Shown: positions 63,732 to 64,000 of the stretch, piece after piece
How positions within the stretch are numbered: the stretch's first letter is position 1
How the letters are laid out: each line of letters starts with the position of its first letter
Source: Prevotella sp. E13-17
GTDB taxonomy: Bacteria; Bacteroidota; Bacteroidia; Bacteroidales; Bacteroidaceae
Reading direction: 5' to 3'
Length of the DNA stretch: 64,000 bases
Assembly (NCBI RefSeq): GCF_022024035.1
Contig: NZ_CP091787.1
Location: 558,001 to 622,000 of the forward strand
The notes under the pieces: generated by a model
What the model was told of the DNA's origin: nothing
Seen by the model: the letters and a program-made list of their open reading frames with translations, nothing else
The model's database searches: none
Program-made: the position numbers and the translations under genes

Positions 63732-64000
63732 ATGGAAGTACAAATCACAAGCGAGAATTTCAAGGAGCTGAAGAATGGCAACCTGCCACTCGTGCTCGAT
63801 TTCTGGGCAACATGGTGTGGTCCTTGCCGTCTGGTAGGTCCTATCCTGTCTGAACTTGCCGAGAAATATGATGGTAAGATCATTGTTGGTAAGTGCGATG
63901 TAGAGGAGAACGAGGAACTCGCTATGGAGTTCGGCATCCGCAACATCCCTACCATTCTATTCTTCAAGGGAGGCCAGCAGGTCGATAAGGTCGTTGGCGC
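63732..64000 (+). CDS. trxA: Thioredoxin (3' end outside window)
   Basis: First 89 residues visible. The redox site is WCGPC in DFWATWCGPCRLVGP, followed by KCDVEENEELAMEFGIRNIP (with the cis-Pro) and TILFFKGGQ. It starts 70 bp after dnaE. The remaining C-terminal helix is outside the window. Confidence 0.94.
   Translation, partial: MEVQITSENFKELKNGNLPLVLDFWATWCGPCRLVGPILSELAEKYDGKIIVGKCDVEENEELAMEFGIRNIPTILFFKGGQQVDKVVG

Overview
The window is chromosomal DNA of a member of the Bacteroidota, most likely a Prevotellaceae-type Bacteroidales (Prevotella/Segatella/Xylanibacter group; the species cannot be named from sequence alone). The evidence is Bacteroidota promoters (TTTG, about 20 bp, TAnnTTTG) in front of many genes, two SusC/SusD pairs, the type IX secretion (T9SS) genes porX and porW, two proteins with T9SS-type C-terminal sorting tails, and mostly SD-less starts.

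Layout. 1-10813 (+): the S10/spc/alpha ribosomal block from a truncated rplP to rplQ, with secY, map, infA and rpoA, closed by a strong terminator. 11083-18121 (-): aroA, a small membrane protein, porW, porX, tsaE and a YgjP-like metallopeptidase, very tightly packed. 18281-19440: tRNA-Pro and a repeat-rich gene-free zone. 19441-35288: an orphan gene, then a beta-glucan polysaccharide utilization locus (DUF6377 regulator, SusC, SusD, a triplicated-module surface glycan-binding protein, GH16, GH3, GH3). 35292-42281: a Y-family polymerase pair, cyclophilin, DUF3089 hydrolase, DUF4250 pair, a second repeat zone, tRNA-Lys, tdk, rsmI and a coiled-coil lipoprotein. 42603-55053: a second SusC/SusD operon with an HExxH lipoprotein, a DUF4302 lipoprotein and a probable T9SS cargo, then an M6 protease with its own promoter. 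55056-64000: tadA, birA, pyrH, DUF4834, pssA, psd, a third repeat zone, a Dabb protein, dnaE and a truncated trxA.

How the genes work together. The first locus is complete for taking up and degrading a beta-1,3 or mixed-linkage beta-glucan: surface GH16 cutting, SusCD import, GH3 trimming. The second locus has no glycoside hydrolase but has two metallopeptidase-type proteins, so protein or peptide capture is a better guess. PorX and PorW belong to the secretion machinery that would export the two sorting-tail proteins.

The most unusual content is noncoding. Three gene-free loci (18.48-18.79, 39.38-39.68 and 59.09-59.36 kb) carry a roughly 290-bp element made of three blocks of short repeats, in the same order, all locked to an unbroken 22-bp period that continues across the block boundaries. 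A fourth 22-bp array with another sequence lies at 42317-42404. I know of no described family that matches it.
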